This document shows, piece after piece, positions 1-6,346 of a DNA stretch of 7,717 nucleotides. The stretch comes from Rikenellaceae bacterium (lineage in GTDB: Bacteria > Bacteroidota > Bacteroidia > Bacteroidales > Rikenellaceae). Under the pieces are notes generated by a model. It did no database searches and had not been told where the DNA came from. It saw nothing but the letters and a program-made list of their open reading frames with translations. Where the stretch lies: contig CABIXK010000008.1 in assembly GCA_902362705.1 (NCBI GenBank), positions 37,112 to 44,828 of the forward strand, written 5' to 3'. The position numbers were made by a program, and so were the translations under genes. How positions within the stretch are numbered: position 1 is the first letter of the stretch; every line of letters starts with the position of its first letter.

Positions 1-579
1 GCGGCAGCTCCCCGTGCGGCAGCGGCACCCCTCCAGATGGTCGTCGACGAAGCCTGCGGCCTGGAGAAAGGCGTAGCAGATGGTGGTGCCGAAGAACTTG
101 AATCCGCGCCGCTTCATGTCGCGGCTCATGGCATCGGACTGGGGCGACGAGGCGGGGATCTCGCTCAGCGAGCGGAAGGAGTTGCGGATCGGCCGGCGGT
201 CGGGCATGAACGAGAGCACGTAGTCGCGAAACGAGCCGTACTGCGCCGCGACCTCCAGGAAGAGCCGGGCATTGGCGATCGTCGCACGGATCTTCAGCCG
301 GTTGCGCACGATCCCCTCGCACTGCATCAGCCGCTCGACATCGCCGTCGGTCATCCGGGCTACGCGCGCGGCGTCGAAGCCGCAGAAGGCGCGGCGGTAG
401 CCCTCGCGCTTGCGCAGGACGGTGATCCAACTCAGGCCCGCCTGGGCGCTCTCCAGCACCAGAAACTCGAACAGCGTGCCGTCGTCGGCCACCGGCCTGC
501 CCCACTCCTCGTCGTGGTACTTCGCATACAGGGGATCGGTGCCGCACCAGCCGCAACGCCCGTCGATCAGATCTTCCAT
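1..579 (-). CDS. tag: DNA-3-methyladenine glycosylase I (Tag), 3' end cut by window edge
   Basis: Tag excises 3-methyladenine from alkylated DNA as the first step of base excision repair in the cytoplasm. Reading leftward from the ATG at 579-577 gives 193 open codons that reach the window edge without a stop. E. coli Tag has 187 residues, so only a short tail should be missing. The protein opens MEDLIDGRCGWCGTDPLYAK and contains YHDEEWG (21-27), LESAQAGLSWITVLRKRE (42-59) and KRRGFKFFGTTICY (156-169), all typical of Tag. By comparison with E. coli Tag as I remember it, the zinc ligands would be C9, H22, H181 and C185, and the catalytic-pocket Glu would be E43; all are present. The gene diverges from the phosphatase-fold gene at 709. 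I found no good -7 element for it; TAAATTCG on the - strand near 611-618 is a weak partial match. Family assignment is secure. Confidence 0.95.
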   Translation of the reverse strand, partial: MEDLIDGRCGWCGTDPLYAKYHDEEWGRPVADDGTLFEFLVLESAQAGLSWITVLRKREGYRRAFCGFDAARVARMTDGDVERLMQCEGIVRNRLKIRATIANARLFLEVAAQYGSFRDYVLSFMPDRRPIRNSFRSLSEIPASSPQSDAMSRDMKRRGFKFFGTTICYAFLQAAGFVDDHLEGCRCRTGSCR

Positions 580-641
580 GGTCGTGTCGTGTTTTTTCGT
601 ATCGCAGGGACGAATTTACGAAAAGTTGCCTGATAAGGCGC

Positions 642-649
642 TATCTTTG
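642..649 (+). promoter_or_regulatory. Bacteroidetes-type -7 element upstream of the EEP-family gene
   Basis: TATCTTTG fits the Bacteroidetes consensus TAnnTTTG exactly and would start transcription near 655, leaving a leader of about 50 nt before the ATG at 709. The nearest TTG (626-628) is only 13 nt upstream, shorter than the usual 17-23 nt, so the -33 element is weak or absent. A small inverted repeat, GCCT-GATA-AGGC (628-639), lies just upstream of the -7 box and could be an operator or chance. Confidence 0.55.
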
Positions 650-708
650 CATAGGGATCCCGAAAAACATCCGCACGCCGTCGTGCGCCCGCCTAACGAC
701 CGACACGC

Positions 709-1776
709 ATGAAACCGAAACGCAAGATCATATCCCTCACGCTGCTGCTGCTCACGGCGCTGCTCTACATCGTCTCGCTGCTGTGCAGCTTCTCGGGCTA
801 CTTCTCGCCCGAGCAGGGCGCTGCCTGGATGCTGCTCGGGCTGGCCACGCCCGCGGTGCTGGCGCTCGACGCGGCGGTGCTGGCCGCCTGGCTGGCCGCA
901 CGGCGGTGGCTCGCGGCGCTGCTGCCGCTGGCCGCGCTGATCGCCAATGCGGGCTACATCCGTGCGATGGTCCGCCTGCCGCGCTCGTCGCCGATCGTCG
1001 TGCAGCCCGAGCTGCGCGTCGCGACGCTCAACTGCTACGGATTCAATCTTCGGGGCGACGTGGCCGCCACGGCCCGCGACGTGGCGCGCATCGCCGGACG
1101 CGAGCGGGTCGACATCCTCTGCCTGCAGGAGTTCGGCGAGAGCCCCGACTTCCCGGCCGACAGCATCGCGGCACTGCTGGCCCGCAGCGGCCTCGCCTAC
1201 TGGGTCCGCGAGGGCGAGAGCGCCGTGGCGAGCCGCTACCCCATAGCCGAACGGCAGCACTTCCTCTTCCCCGGCTCGGAGAACGGCGGCCTGCGCGCCG
1301 ACATCCGCATCGGGCAGCACACCCTGCGCATCTACTCGGTCCACCTCCAGACCTCAGGCCTCCACCGGCTGCGGCGCGAGCACCTCGCCGCCCACGGAGG
1401 CCGCCCGCCACTGAACGAAGCCGTCGGGGTGCTGACGCGCAACGGCGCGCTGCGTGCGGGCCAGACCGACTGGCTGCGCGCGCAGATCGACCGCTCGCCC
1501 TACCCCGTCGTCGTGGCGGGCGACTTCAACGAGACGCCCGCCTCCTACGTCTACCGGCAGCTCCAGCAGGGACTCGTGGACGGATTCCGCGAGGCGGGCA
1601 GCGGCTACGCAGGCACCTTCGAGCTGCTCGGCGTGTCGCTGCGCATCGACTTCATCCTCTACGACCGCGCCATGGAGGCGACCTCCTACCGCACGCTCCG
1701 CGACCGCGTGAGCGACCACCGCATGGTGGTGACGGCGCTGCGGCGCCATCCCGCGCGCGGGCAGGACGCCCGATAG
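709..1776 (+). CDS. Membrane-anchored endonuclease/exonuclease/phosphatase-family hydrolase
   Basis: The 355-residue protein has an N-terminal membrane part and a C-terminal hydrolase domain. Hydrophobic stretches at about 8-27, 40-65 and 67-85 suggest two or three transmembrane helices. The domain at about 102-345 carries the metal-dependent EEP signatures in order: TLNCYG (N108), LQEFG (E141), SRYP (175-178), SVHLQ (H212), GDFNETP (D272, N274), DFILYD (D314) and SDHR (D336, H337). The catalytic set therefore looks intact. Family members cleave phosphodiester or phosphomonoester bonds in nucleic acids, inositol phosphates or sphingomyelin; the sequence does not reveal this one's substrate. 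Which side of the membrane the domain faces is unclear. The first ATG after the -7 element at 642-649 is taken as the start, with no Shine-Dalgarno. The gap to the next gene is 110 nt and holds a separate -7 element, so the gene may be transcribed alone. Confidence 0.9.
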   Translation: MKPKRKIISLTLLLLTALLYIVSLLCSFSGYFSPEQGAAWMLLGLATPAVLALDAAVLAAWLAARRWLAALLPLAALIANAGYIRAMVRLPRSSPIVVQPELRVATLNCYGFNLRGDVAATARDVARIAGRERVDILCLQEFGESPDFPADSIAALLARSGLAYWVREGESAVASRYPIAERQHFLFPGSENGGLRADIRIGQHTLRIYSVHLQTSGLHRLRREHLAAHGGRPPLNEAVGVLTRNGALRAGQTDWLRAQIDRSPYPVVVAGDFNETPASYVYRQLQQGLVDGFREAGSGYAGTFELLGVSLRIDFILYDRAMEATSYRTLRDRVSDHRMVVTALRRHPARGQDAR

Positions 1777-1852
1777 TCATCCGACAGGCACGGAAGGGCG
1801 GGCAAAGGATCGAAAATTGAAGAAAATACAAGCACGGATAGGAAAAAAGTCG

Positions 1853-1860
1853 TATCTTTG
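1853..1860 (+). promoter_or_regulatory. Bacteroidetes-type -7 element upstream of the sensor kinase gene
   Basis: TATCTTTG matches TAnnTTTG exactly and is the same octamer found before the preceding gene. Transcription would begin near 1866, giving a leader of only about 20 nt before the ATG at 1887. No TTG lies at 17-23 nt upstream; the closest is at 1817-1819, 33 nt away. The promoter may be weak or activator-dependent. I saw no clear terminator between this box and the upstream stop codon, so read-through from the preceding gene is also possible. Confidence 0.55.
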
Positions 1861-1886
1861 TTGAGATAACGATTGCATATAGACCT

Positions 1887-3884
1887 ATGCGTATTTTCCG
1901 TCTGATTCCCTGCCCCGGACGCCTCCTGGCACTCGCCTGCATCTGGCTGCTGACCACCGCGCCGTCGTGCGCCGCCGAGGGTACGGAACACGAGGAGCAG
2001 GGAGCTATCCTGATCGTCTCCTCCTACAATCCCGACACGCGCCGCATGTCGAGTTTCATCTCGGCCTTCGAGAAGAGGATCGTCGAGGCGCAGTTCCCGG
2101 GCGAGATATACATCGAGTCGCTCGAGTGCAAAAGCGTGCGGGAGGCCCCCGAGTGGATCTCCCACCTCGACCGCCTGCTCCGCCGCTACGAGGCGCGCAA
2201 CCTGCGCGCCGTGGTGCTGCTCGGGCAGGAGGCATGGGCCTCGTTCGTGTCGCTCGACCGCATACCCGAGGGGGTGCCCTGCTTCGGGTGCTTCGTCTCG
2301 GCCAACGGCATCATACTCCCGGCACCCCGCGGCTCGGTGCACAAGTGGATGCCCGAGTCGATCGACTACCTCCAGCGCTTCGACGACATGCGCCCCATCG
2401 GCGGTCTGTTCAACGAGTACGACATCCGGCGCAACATCGAGATGATCCGCACGATCTATCCCCGCATCCAGTGCATCGGCTTCATATCGGACAACACCTA
2501 CGGCGGCATCTCGCTCCAGGCGCTCGTGCGCAAGGAGATGGAGCGCTTCCCCGACCTCCAGCTGGTGCTCATCGACAGCCGTGCGGGCGAGGAGGAGGCC
2601 CAGCGGCTCTACGCCTCGCTGCCGCAGCGCTCGGCCGCGCTGCTGGGCACCTGGCGCGTGGGAGGCGACGGCGACTATCTCATGCAGCGCTCGCTCTTCG
2701 ACCTGGTGCACAGCAACCCGCGCATCCCCGTCTTCACCATCACCGGCACGGGATTCGGCGACGTGGCGGCGGGCGGCTTCCAGCCCCGCTACGAGAGCGG
2801 CGCCGCGCAAGTGGCCGACGAGATCTGCGCCTACTACGCATCGGACGGGAAGCAACTGCCCACGCTGCGGCTCACCGAGAACTACTTCCGCTTCGACGCG
2901 CGCAAAATCAAGGAGTGGAAGATCGCCGACTACGCGCTGCCCAAGGGGAGCGTACTCGAAGATCCGCTCGCGGCCAAGCTCACGCGCTACTTCTACTACA
3001 TCGAGCTGCTGATGGCGGGCATCGTCCTGCTGCTGATCCTGCTGGTCGTGGTCGTGTGGCTGCTCGTGCGCACGCAGCGGCTGCGCCGCCGGCTCGAGGA
3101 GCACGAGGCCGAGCTGATCGTGGCCCGCGAGCGGGCCGAGGAGTCGGACCGCCTCAAGTCGGCCTTCCTGGCCAACATGAGCCACGAAATCCGCACGCCG
3201 CTCAACGCCGTGATCGGCTTCTCGTCGCTCATGCAGGAGGAGGAGCTCTCGCCCGAGGAGCGGTCCGAGTACTGCTCGATCGTGGTCAGCAACTCGGAGA
3301 TGCTGCTCGTGCTGCTCAACGACATCCTCGACATCTCGTCGCTCGAGTGCGGCAAGATCAAGTTCGACTACCGCGAGGAGGACATCGTGCCCCTCTGCCG
3401 GCAGGCGATACAGACCACGGCCCACACGCGGCAGGCAGGCGTGGAGTGCACGCTCGACTGCCCCTTGGAGCACTTCACCATCCAGACCGACGCCTACCGC
3501 CTCTCGCAGATCCTCATCAATCTGCTGACCAACGCCGGCAAGTTCACCACCCGGGGCTCAATCACCGTGGGCGTCGCTTTCGACCCGCGGCGAGGCGAGG
3601 TGCTCTTCTCGGTGGCCGACACGGGCCCCGGCATCCCCGCGGGCAAGCAGGAGCGGGTCTTCGACCGCTTCGAGAAGCTCGAAGGCAACCTCAAGAACGG
3701 CACGGGGCTCGGGCTGGCGATCTGCCGGCAGATCGTCTCGATCTTCGGCGGCCGCATCTGGGTCGACCCCGACTACACGGCGGGCGCCCGCTTCGTCTTC
3801 AGCCACCCGATCGCCCCGGCGGCCGACAAGCGCAAAGGCGACCGCAAGGGCGCGGCGGGGGCTGCGGCCAAGCGGAAGAAATAA
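1887..3884 (+). CDS. Transmembrane sensor histidine kinase with periplasmic solute-binding-like sensor region
   Basis: The 665-residue protein opens with a signal peptide (about 1-29: basic start, LLALACIWLL core, small residues near SCAA). A periplasmic region of about 340 residues follows. ILIVSSYNPDTRRMSSF (41-57) and its mixed alpha/beta character resemble ABC-transporter substrate-binding (type 1 periplasmic-binding) folds; this fold call is from memory. One transmembrane helix (371-394) and a charged linker (about 395-425) lead to the kinase core. The core has the H box ANMSHEIRTPLNAVIGF with phospho-acceptor H433, the N box INLLTNAGKF (N549), the G1 box VADTGPGIP (D578), the F box VFDRFEKL and the G2 box GTGLGLAICRQI (605-616), so autokinase activity is expected. 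There is no receiver domain and no adjacent response regulator, so the partner must be encoded elsewhere. The ligand cannot be predicted. A basic, Ala/Gly/Lys-rich tail (about 641-665) follows the core and is unusual. Confidence 0.92.
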   Translation: MRIFRLIPCPGRLLALACIWLLTTAPSCAAEGTEHEEQGAILIVSSYNPDTRRMSSFISAFEKRIVEAQFPGEIYIESLECKSVREAPEWISHLDRLLRRYEARNLRAVVLLGQEAWASFVSLDRIPEGVPCFGCFVSANGIILPAPRGSVHKWMPESIDYLQRFDDMRPIGGLFNEYDIRRNIEMIRTIYPRIQCIGFISDNTYGGISLQALVRKEMERFPDLQLVLIDSRAGEEEAQRLYASLPQRSAALLGTWRVGGDGDYLMQRSLFDLVHSNPRIPVFTITGTGFGDVAAGGFQPRYESGAAQVADEICAYYASDGKQLPTLRLTENYFRFDARKIKEWKIADYALPKGSVLEDPLAAKLTRYFYYIELLMAGIVLLLILLVVVVWLLVRTQRLRRRLEEHEAELIVARERAEESDRLKSAFLANMSHEIRTPLNAVIGFSSLMQEEELSPEERSEYCSIVVSNSEMLLVLLNDILDISSLECGKIKFDYREEDIVPLCRQAIQTTAHTRQAGVECTLDCPLEHFTIQTDAYRLSQILINLLTNAGKFTTRGSITVGVAFDPRRGEVLFSVADTGPGIPAGKQERVFDRFEKLEGNLKNGTGLGLAICRQIVSIFGGRIWVDPDYTAGARFVFSHPIAPAADKRKGDRKGAAGAAAKRKK

Positions 3885-3900
3885 CGCGGGCAGAACCGGC

Positions 3901-3964
3901 AGGCCCGCGGCCGAGCTGACAAGATCACGCGGCGGGCCTCTCCGATTCGGAGCCGGAATGCCGG
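3901..3964 (+). repeat. Cluster of three small inverted repeats just after the kinase stop codon
   Basis: AGGCCCGC (3901-3908) pairs perfectly with GCGGGCCT (3932-3939) across a 23-nt loop. CTCCG-ATT-CGGAG follows directly (3940-3952), then CCGG-AATG-CCGG (3953-3964). In the kinase mRNA these would form consecutive stem-loops ahead of the stronger terminator hairpin. They may stabilise the 3' end; no function is shown by sequence alone. Confidence 0.5.
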
Positions 3965-3973
3965 AGACGAAAG

Positions 3974-4011
3974 CGAGCGTAGCGAAATCGGAATTTCGCT
4001 ACGCTCGTTTT
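3974..4011 (+). terminator. Probable intrinsic terminator of the sensor kinase gene
   Basis: CGAGCGTAGCGAAAT (3974-3988) pairs perfectly with ATTTCGCTACGCTCG (3993-4007) around a CGGA loop, and the + strand continues TTTTA. This is a 15-bp stem with a short T run, about 90 nt after the kinase stop codon. A G-T wobble and three A-T pairs (3970-3973 with 4008-4011) could extend the stem. On the - strand the following sequence is a poorer T tract, so rightward termination is favoured. Confidence 0.75.
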
Positions 4012-4367
4012 ATGATGCGCAGGCAAGACTTCTTCGAGGGAGTGGGCCGGCACAAGCGGCCGGACACGGACCCGAAACCATGTAGCAGCAGGCAAGCACG
4101 CGACGCACACCCAACATCCCGACCGCCGGACACGGCCGATACCGCCGGCCCCGCATCCCACCCGCCGAGGCAGCCAAGGCCTGCGAACAGCAAGAACAAG
4201 GCACAGCACTCGCCGCCACGATCCGACAGCACTCGCTCTGCTACCGCACCCCGACCAGCCCCGCCGCGGAGCCCATTCTCCCGACCGCCGGGTACTGTCG
4301 AGCCTGCCTGCCCACATCCCGCCCCCCCCCGCAGCAGGACCACCGATCCGCCGCCCCACCCCGCCAC
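4012..4367. other. Non-coding, strongly strand-skewed spacer between convergent transcription units
   Basis: No credible gene is visible. By hand count, 4081-4360 on the + strand has about 134 C, 67 G, 57 A and 22 T. C thus exceeds G two-fold and A exceeds T by more than two-fold, unlike the flanking genes. Open frames cross this stretch on both strands, but they translate to Pro/Arg/Ser- or Gly/Arg/Trp-rich low-complexity protein and run through terminator hairpins. Short direct repeats occur: CCCGACCGCCGG at 4118-4129 and 4280-4291, and CAGCACTCGC at 4204-4213 and 4227-4236. In rightward RNA this C-rich, U-poor stretch resembles a Rho-loading region; that role is inference. Confidence 0.6.
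4311..4330 (-). other. Potential G-quadruplex motif with a G9 run on the - strand
   Basis: On the + strand CCC-ACAT-CCC-G is followed by nine C residues (4322-4330). The - strand therefore reads G9-C-GGG-ATGT-GGG. Splitting the G9 into two runs of three or more satisfies the canonical G3+N1-7 four-run pattern. It lies about 40 bp beyond the operon terminator in the leftward direction. The C9 homopolymer is also a likely slippage or sequencing-error site. Confidence 0.45.
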
Positions 4368-4406
4368 AAAAAAAAGAGACGAACGGCAAACACCGTTCGT
4401 CTCTTT
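4368..4406 (-). terminator. Intrinsic terminator of the rplM-rpsI-rpsB-tsf operon
   Basis: On the - strand AAAGAGACGAACGG (4406-4393) pairs perfectly with CCGTTCGTCTCTTT (4386-4373) around a six-base loop. T residues run on to 4368, giving eight in a row including the base of the stem. The hairpin begins 17 nt after the tsf stop codon. The + strand reading ends in TTTC and would be a much weaker terminator. Confidence 0.93.
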
Positions 4407-4423
4407 CTGATAAACAGGAGCGA

Positions 4424-5254
4424 CTACTCGCCCAGCGCGAAGCGCTTGTAGGCGATGACCGTAGCCTCCTTGTCGGCCTTGCGGATATACTCGGCGATGG
4501 TCTCCTTCTCGCCGACGACCACCTGGTTGAGCAGCGTGTTCTCCTCGAAGAACTTGCGCATCTTACCCTCGGCGATCTTCTCCAGAATGGCCTCGGGCTT
4601 GCCCGCGTTCTTGGGATCCTGCTTCATGGCCTCCACGGCGATCTTGCGCTCGTGCTCCACGACCTCGGCGGGGCAGTCGGCCTCCGAAATCGAGACGGGA
4701 GCCATGGCCGTAGCCTGCATGGCGACGGCGTGGGCCACCTCGGCGGGAACCTCCTTGTTGAAGCCCAGGATGGTGCCCAGCTTCTTGTTGAAGTGGACGT
4801 AACCTGCGCAGTAGGGAGCCTCGATGCGGGCGTAGTAGGCCAGCTCGATCTTCTCGCCGGTCTGACCCGACTTCTCGGTGACCATCTCCTCGACGGTGCG
4901 GCCCTCGGCGTTCTTCGTAGCCAGCAGGACATCGCGGTCGGCGGCGTCGGCCGCAACGGCGATCTCGAGCATGGCGTTGGCCGAAGCGGAGTACTCGGCG
5001 TTCTGCGCCACGAAGTCGGTCTCGCAGGCCAAGCAGAGGATGTAGGCCTTGCCGCCCTCGATCTTCGTCACGACGACACCCTCGGTGGCGGTGCGGTCGG
5101 CACGCTTGGCGACGACGAGCTTACCCTTCTCGCGGATGATGTCCTGTGCGCGGGCGAAATCGCCCTCGGCCTCCATGAGCGCCTTCTTGCAGTCCATCAT
5201 GCCGGCTCCGGTCATCTTGCGGAGCTTCATTACGTCGGCTGCTTTGATTTCCAT
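4424..5254 (-). CDS. tsf: Translation elongation factor Ts
   Basis: EF-Ts is the cytoplasmic guanine nucleotide exchange factor that recycles EF-Tu-GDP during elongation. The 276-residue product starts MEIKAADVMKLRKMTGAGMMDCKKAL, the classic N-terminal EF-Ts signature of the UBA-like EF-Tu-binding domain (about 1-55). The core contains ACETDFVAQN, whose TDFV (79-82) inserts near the EF-Tu magnesium site. The later regions (VHFNKKLGTILGFN, HAVAMQATAMAP and MRKFFEENTLLNQ) are also typical. Length is normal for the family. It is the last gene of the leftward operon, 46 nt after rpsB, and ends in TAG followed by a strong terminator. The start is preceded by an A/T-rich stretch (AACTCTTTAAAGAT) with no Shine-Dalgarno, as is common in Bacteroidetes. 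Confidence 0.98.
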   Translation of the reverse strand: MEIKAADVMKLRKMTGAGMMDCKKALMEAEGDFARAQDIIREKGKLVVAKRADRTATEGVVVTKIEGGKAYILCLACETDFVAQNAEYSASANAMLEIAVAADAADRDVLLATKNAEGRTVEEMVTEKSGQTGEKIELAYYARIEAPYCAGYVHFNKKLGTILGFNKEVPAEVAHAVAMQATAMAPVSISEADCPAEVVEHERKIAVEAMKQDPKNAGKPEAILEKIAEGKMRKFFEENTLLNQVVVGEKETIAEYIRKADKEATVIAYKRFALGE

Positions 5255-5300
5255 ATCTTTAAAGAGTTTTTTTGTTCGACAACTTAGATTCGGGTCCCGA

Positions 5301-6164
5301 TTACTCGGCGTCGGCTGCGGGAGCCTCGGCTGCGGGGGTCTCGACAGCGGCCACGACCTCCTTCACGGCCTCCTCCTCGGCATCGACCGTGGCCTTCACG
5401 GCCTTCTTGATGCGGGGTTTGGCATCGCGCTTGGGTGCCTCGCTCTCGGCCTCCTGGGCCTCCTTCTCCTTCTCGAGTTTGCGCTCCTCGGTGCCCTCGG
5501 CGATAGCGGCGCACACGGCCTCTACGACCACGGCGATCGACTTGGCGGCATCGTCATTTGCAGGGATAACGTAATCAATGTCGGTCGGATCACAACAAGT
5601 GTCTACCATTGCAAATACGGGGATGCTCAGTCGCTTGGCCTCCTTGACGGCGTTGGACTCCTTCTGTACGTCGACGACGAACAGAGCGGCCGGAAGACGC
5701 GTAAGGTCGGCGATCGAGCCGAGGTTCTTTTCGAGCTTCGCACGCTGGCGTGCGATCTGGAGCTTCTCGCGCTTCGAGAAGTTGTCGAACGTGCCGTCGG
5801 TGGTCATCTTGTCGATGGTGGTCATCTTCTTGACGGCTTTACGGATGGTGGGGAAGTTGGTCAGCATACCGCCTGCCCAGCGCTCGGTGACGTAGGGCAT
5901 ACCGACGGCTGCCACCTTTTCGGCAACGATCTCCTTGGCCTGCTTCTTCGTGGCGACGAACAGCACGCGACGGCCGCTCTTGGCGATCTGCTTGAGCGCA
6001 GCGGCTGCCTCGTCGATCTTCAGCACGGTCTTGTGCAGGTCGATGATGTGGATGCCGTTCTTCTCCATGAAGATGTAAGGAGCCATTTTGGGGTTCCATT
6101 TGCGCTTCAGGTGACCGAAGTGCGCACCGGCTTCCAACAGGGTATTAAAATCTGTACGTGACAT
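5301..6164 (-). CDS. rpsB: 30S ribosomal protein S2 with acidic/alanine-rich C-terminal extension
   Basis: S2 binds the 30S subunit near the head-body junction and is needed for S1 and mRNA docking. The 287-residue product begins MSRTDFNTLLEAGAHFGHLKRKWNPKMAPYIF and contains the S2 signatures YIFMEKNGIHIIDL (30-43), ERWAGGMLTNFPTI (94-107) and VDTCCDPTDIDYVIPANDDA (187-206). E. coli S2 has about 241 residues. From about residue 226 this protein continues with a charged helix-prone segment (EERKLEKEKEAQEAE), a basic patch and an Ala/Glu-rich end. Bacteroidales S2 proteins also carry such tails, as far as I recall. It is the third gene of the operon. A 181-nt gap separates it from rpsI, and it shares the usual rpsB-tsf pairing. 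Confidence 0.98.
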   Translation of the reverse strand: MSRTDFNTLLEAGAHFGHLKRKWNPKMAPYIFMEKNGIHIIDLHKTVLKIDEAAAALKQIAKSGRRVLFVATKKQAKEIVAEKVAAVGMPYVTERWAGGMLTNFPTIRKAVKKMTTIDKMTTDGTFDNFSKREKLQIARQRAKLEKNLGSIADLTRLPAALFVVDVQKESNAVKEAKRLSIPVFAMVDTCCDPTDIDYVIPANDDAAKSIAVVVEAVCAAIAEGTEERKLEKEKEAQEAESEAPKRDAKPRIKKAVKATVDAEEEAVKEVVAAVETPAAEAPAADAE

Positions 6165-6346
6165 TTCAATTGGTGTGTTTGAATTTTAACTCTTTTCTTC
6201 AACTCCCGAAGTAGCGCCCCCGAAGGGCCGGTCCCGGAAGTTTTCCGCGGCGAGGCAACCGGGCGGTAGCACCCATTATATAATAGGTAAGTCCGCAGGG
6301 TTTGGAACCGTCGCCGTGCTTGCCGAAAATCAGGTCGTGCGTGCGA
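6165..6346 (-). promoter_or_regulatory. Structured gap between rpsI and rpsB; candidate S2 leader
   Basis: This gap is long for an operon whose other junctions are 5 and 46 nt. On the - strand it holds CGGAA-AAC-TTCCG (6247-6235) and a GCCC-TTCG-GGGG hairpin with a UUCG tetraloop (6228-6217). Further upstream is an AT palindrome, ATTATATAAT (6284-6275). S2 is known to autoregulate rpsB-tsf through a 5' leader in E. coli, so an analogous leader is a reasonable inference. I found no TAnnTTTG box here, so an internal promoter is not supported. The last bases before the rpsB ATG are A-rich (CACCAATTGAA), consistent with SD-independent initiation. Confidence 0.45.

Noticed and set aside
616..1344. 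A 242-codon - strand frame across the EEP-family gene
   Set aside because: Low-complexity Arg/Gln/Ala-rich translation opposite a gene with intact catalytic motifs.
1686..3473. A 595-codon open frame on the - strand antisense to the sensor kinase
   Set aside because: It lies fully opposite a gene with complete kinase motifs, its translation matches no family and is rich in Ala, Arg, Glu, Leu and Val, and GC-rich codon use readily leaves the antisense frame open.
1967..3919. A 650-codon open frame on the + strand overlapping the kinase in another frame
   Set aside because: The product is Arg/Pro/Ala/His-rich with no recognisable domain; it is a GC-bias shadow of the kinase gene.
3974..4236. 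CRISPR-like array suggested by repeats in the spacer
   Set aside because: The direct repeats are only 10-12 bp, occur twice each and are irregularly spaced; there is no array periodicity.
3925..4410. Open frames of about 150 codons on both strands in the convergent spacer
   Set aside because: Both run through the two terminator hairpins, begin or end inside them, and encode Pro/Ser/Arg- or Gly/Arg/Trp-rich sequence; the bias comes from the skewed base composition.
6275..6290. TATAAT-like sequence in the rpsI-rpsB gap as a sigma-70 promoter
   Set aside because: Bacteroidetes primary promoters use TAnnTTTG, and no matching upstream element is spaced correctly. I keep it only as an AT palindrome.
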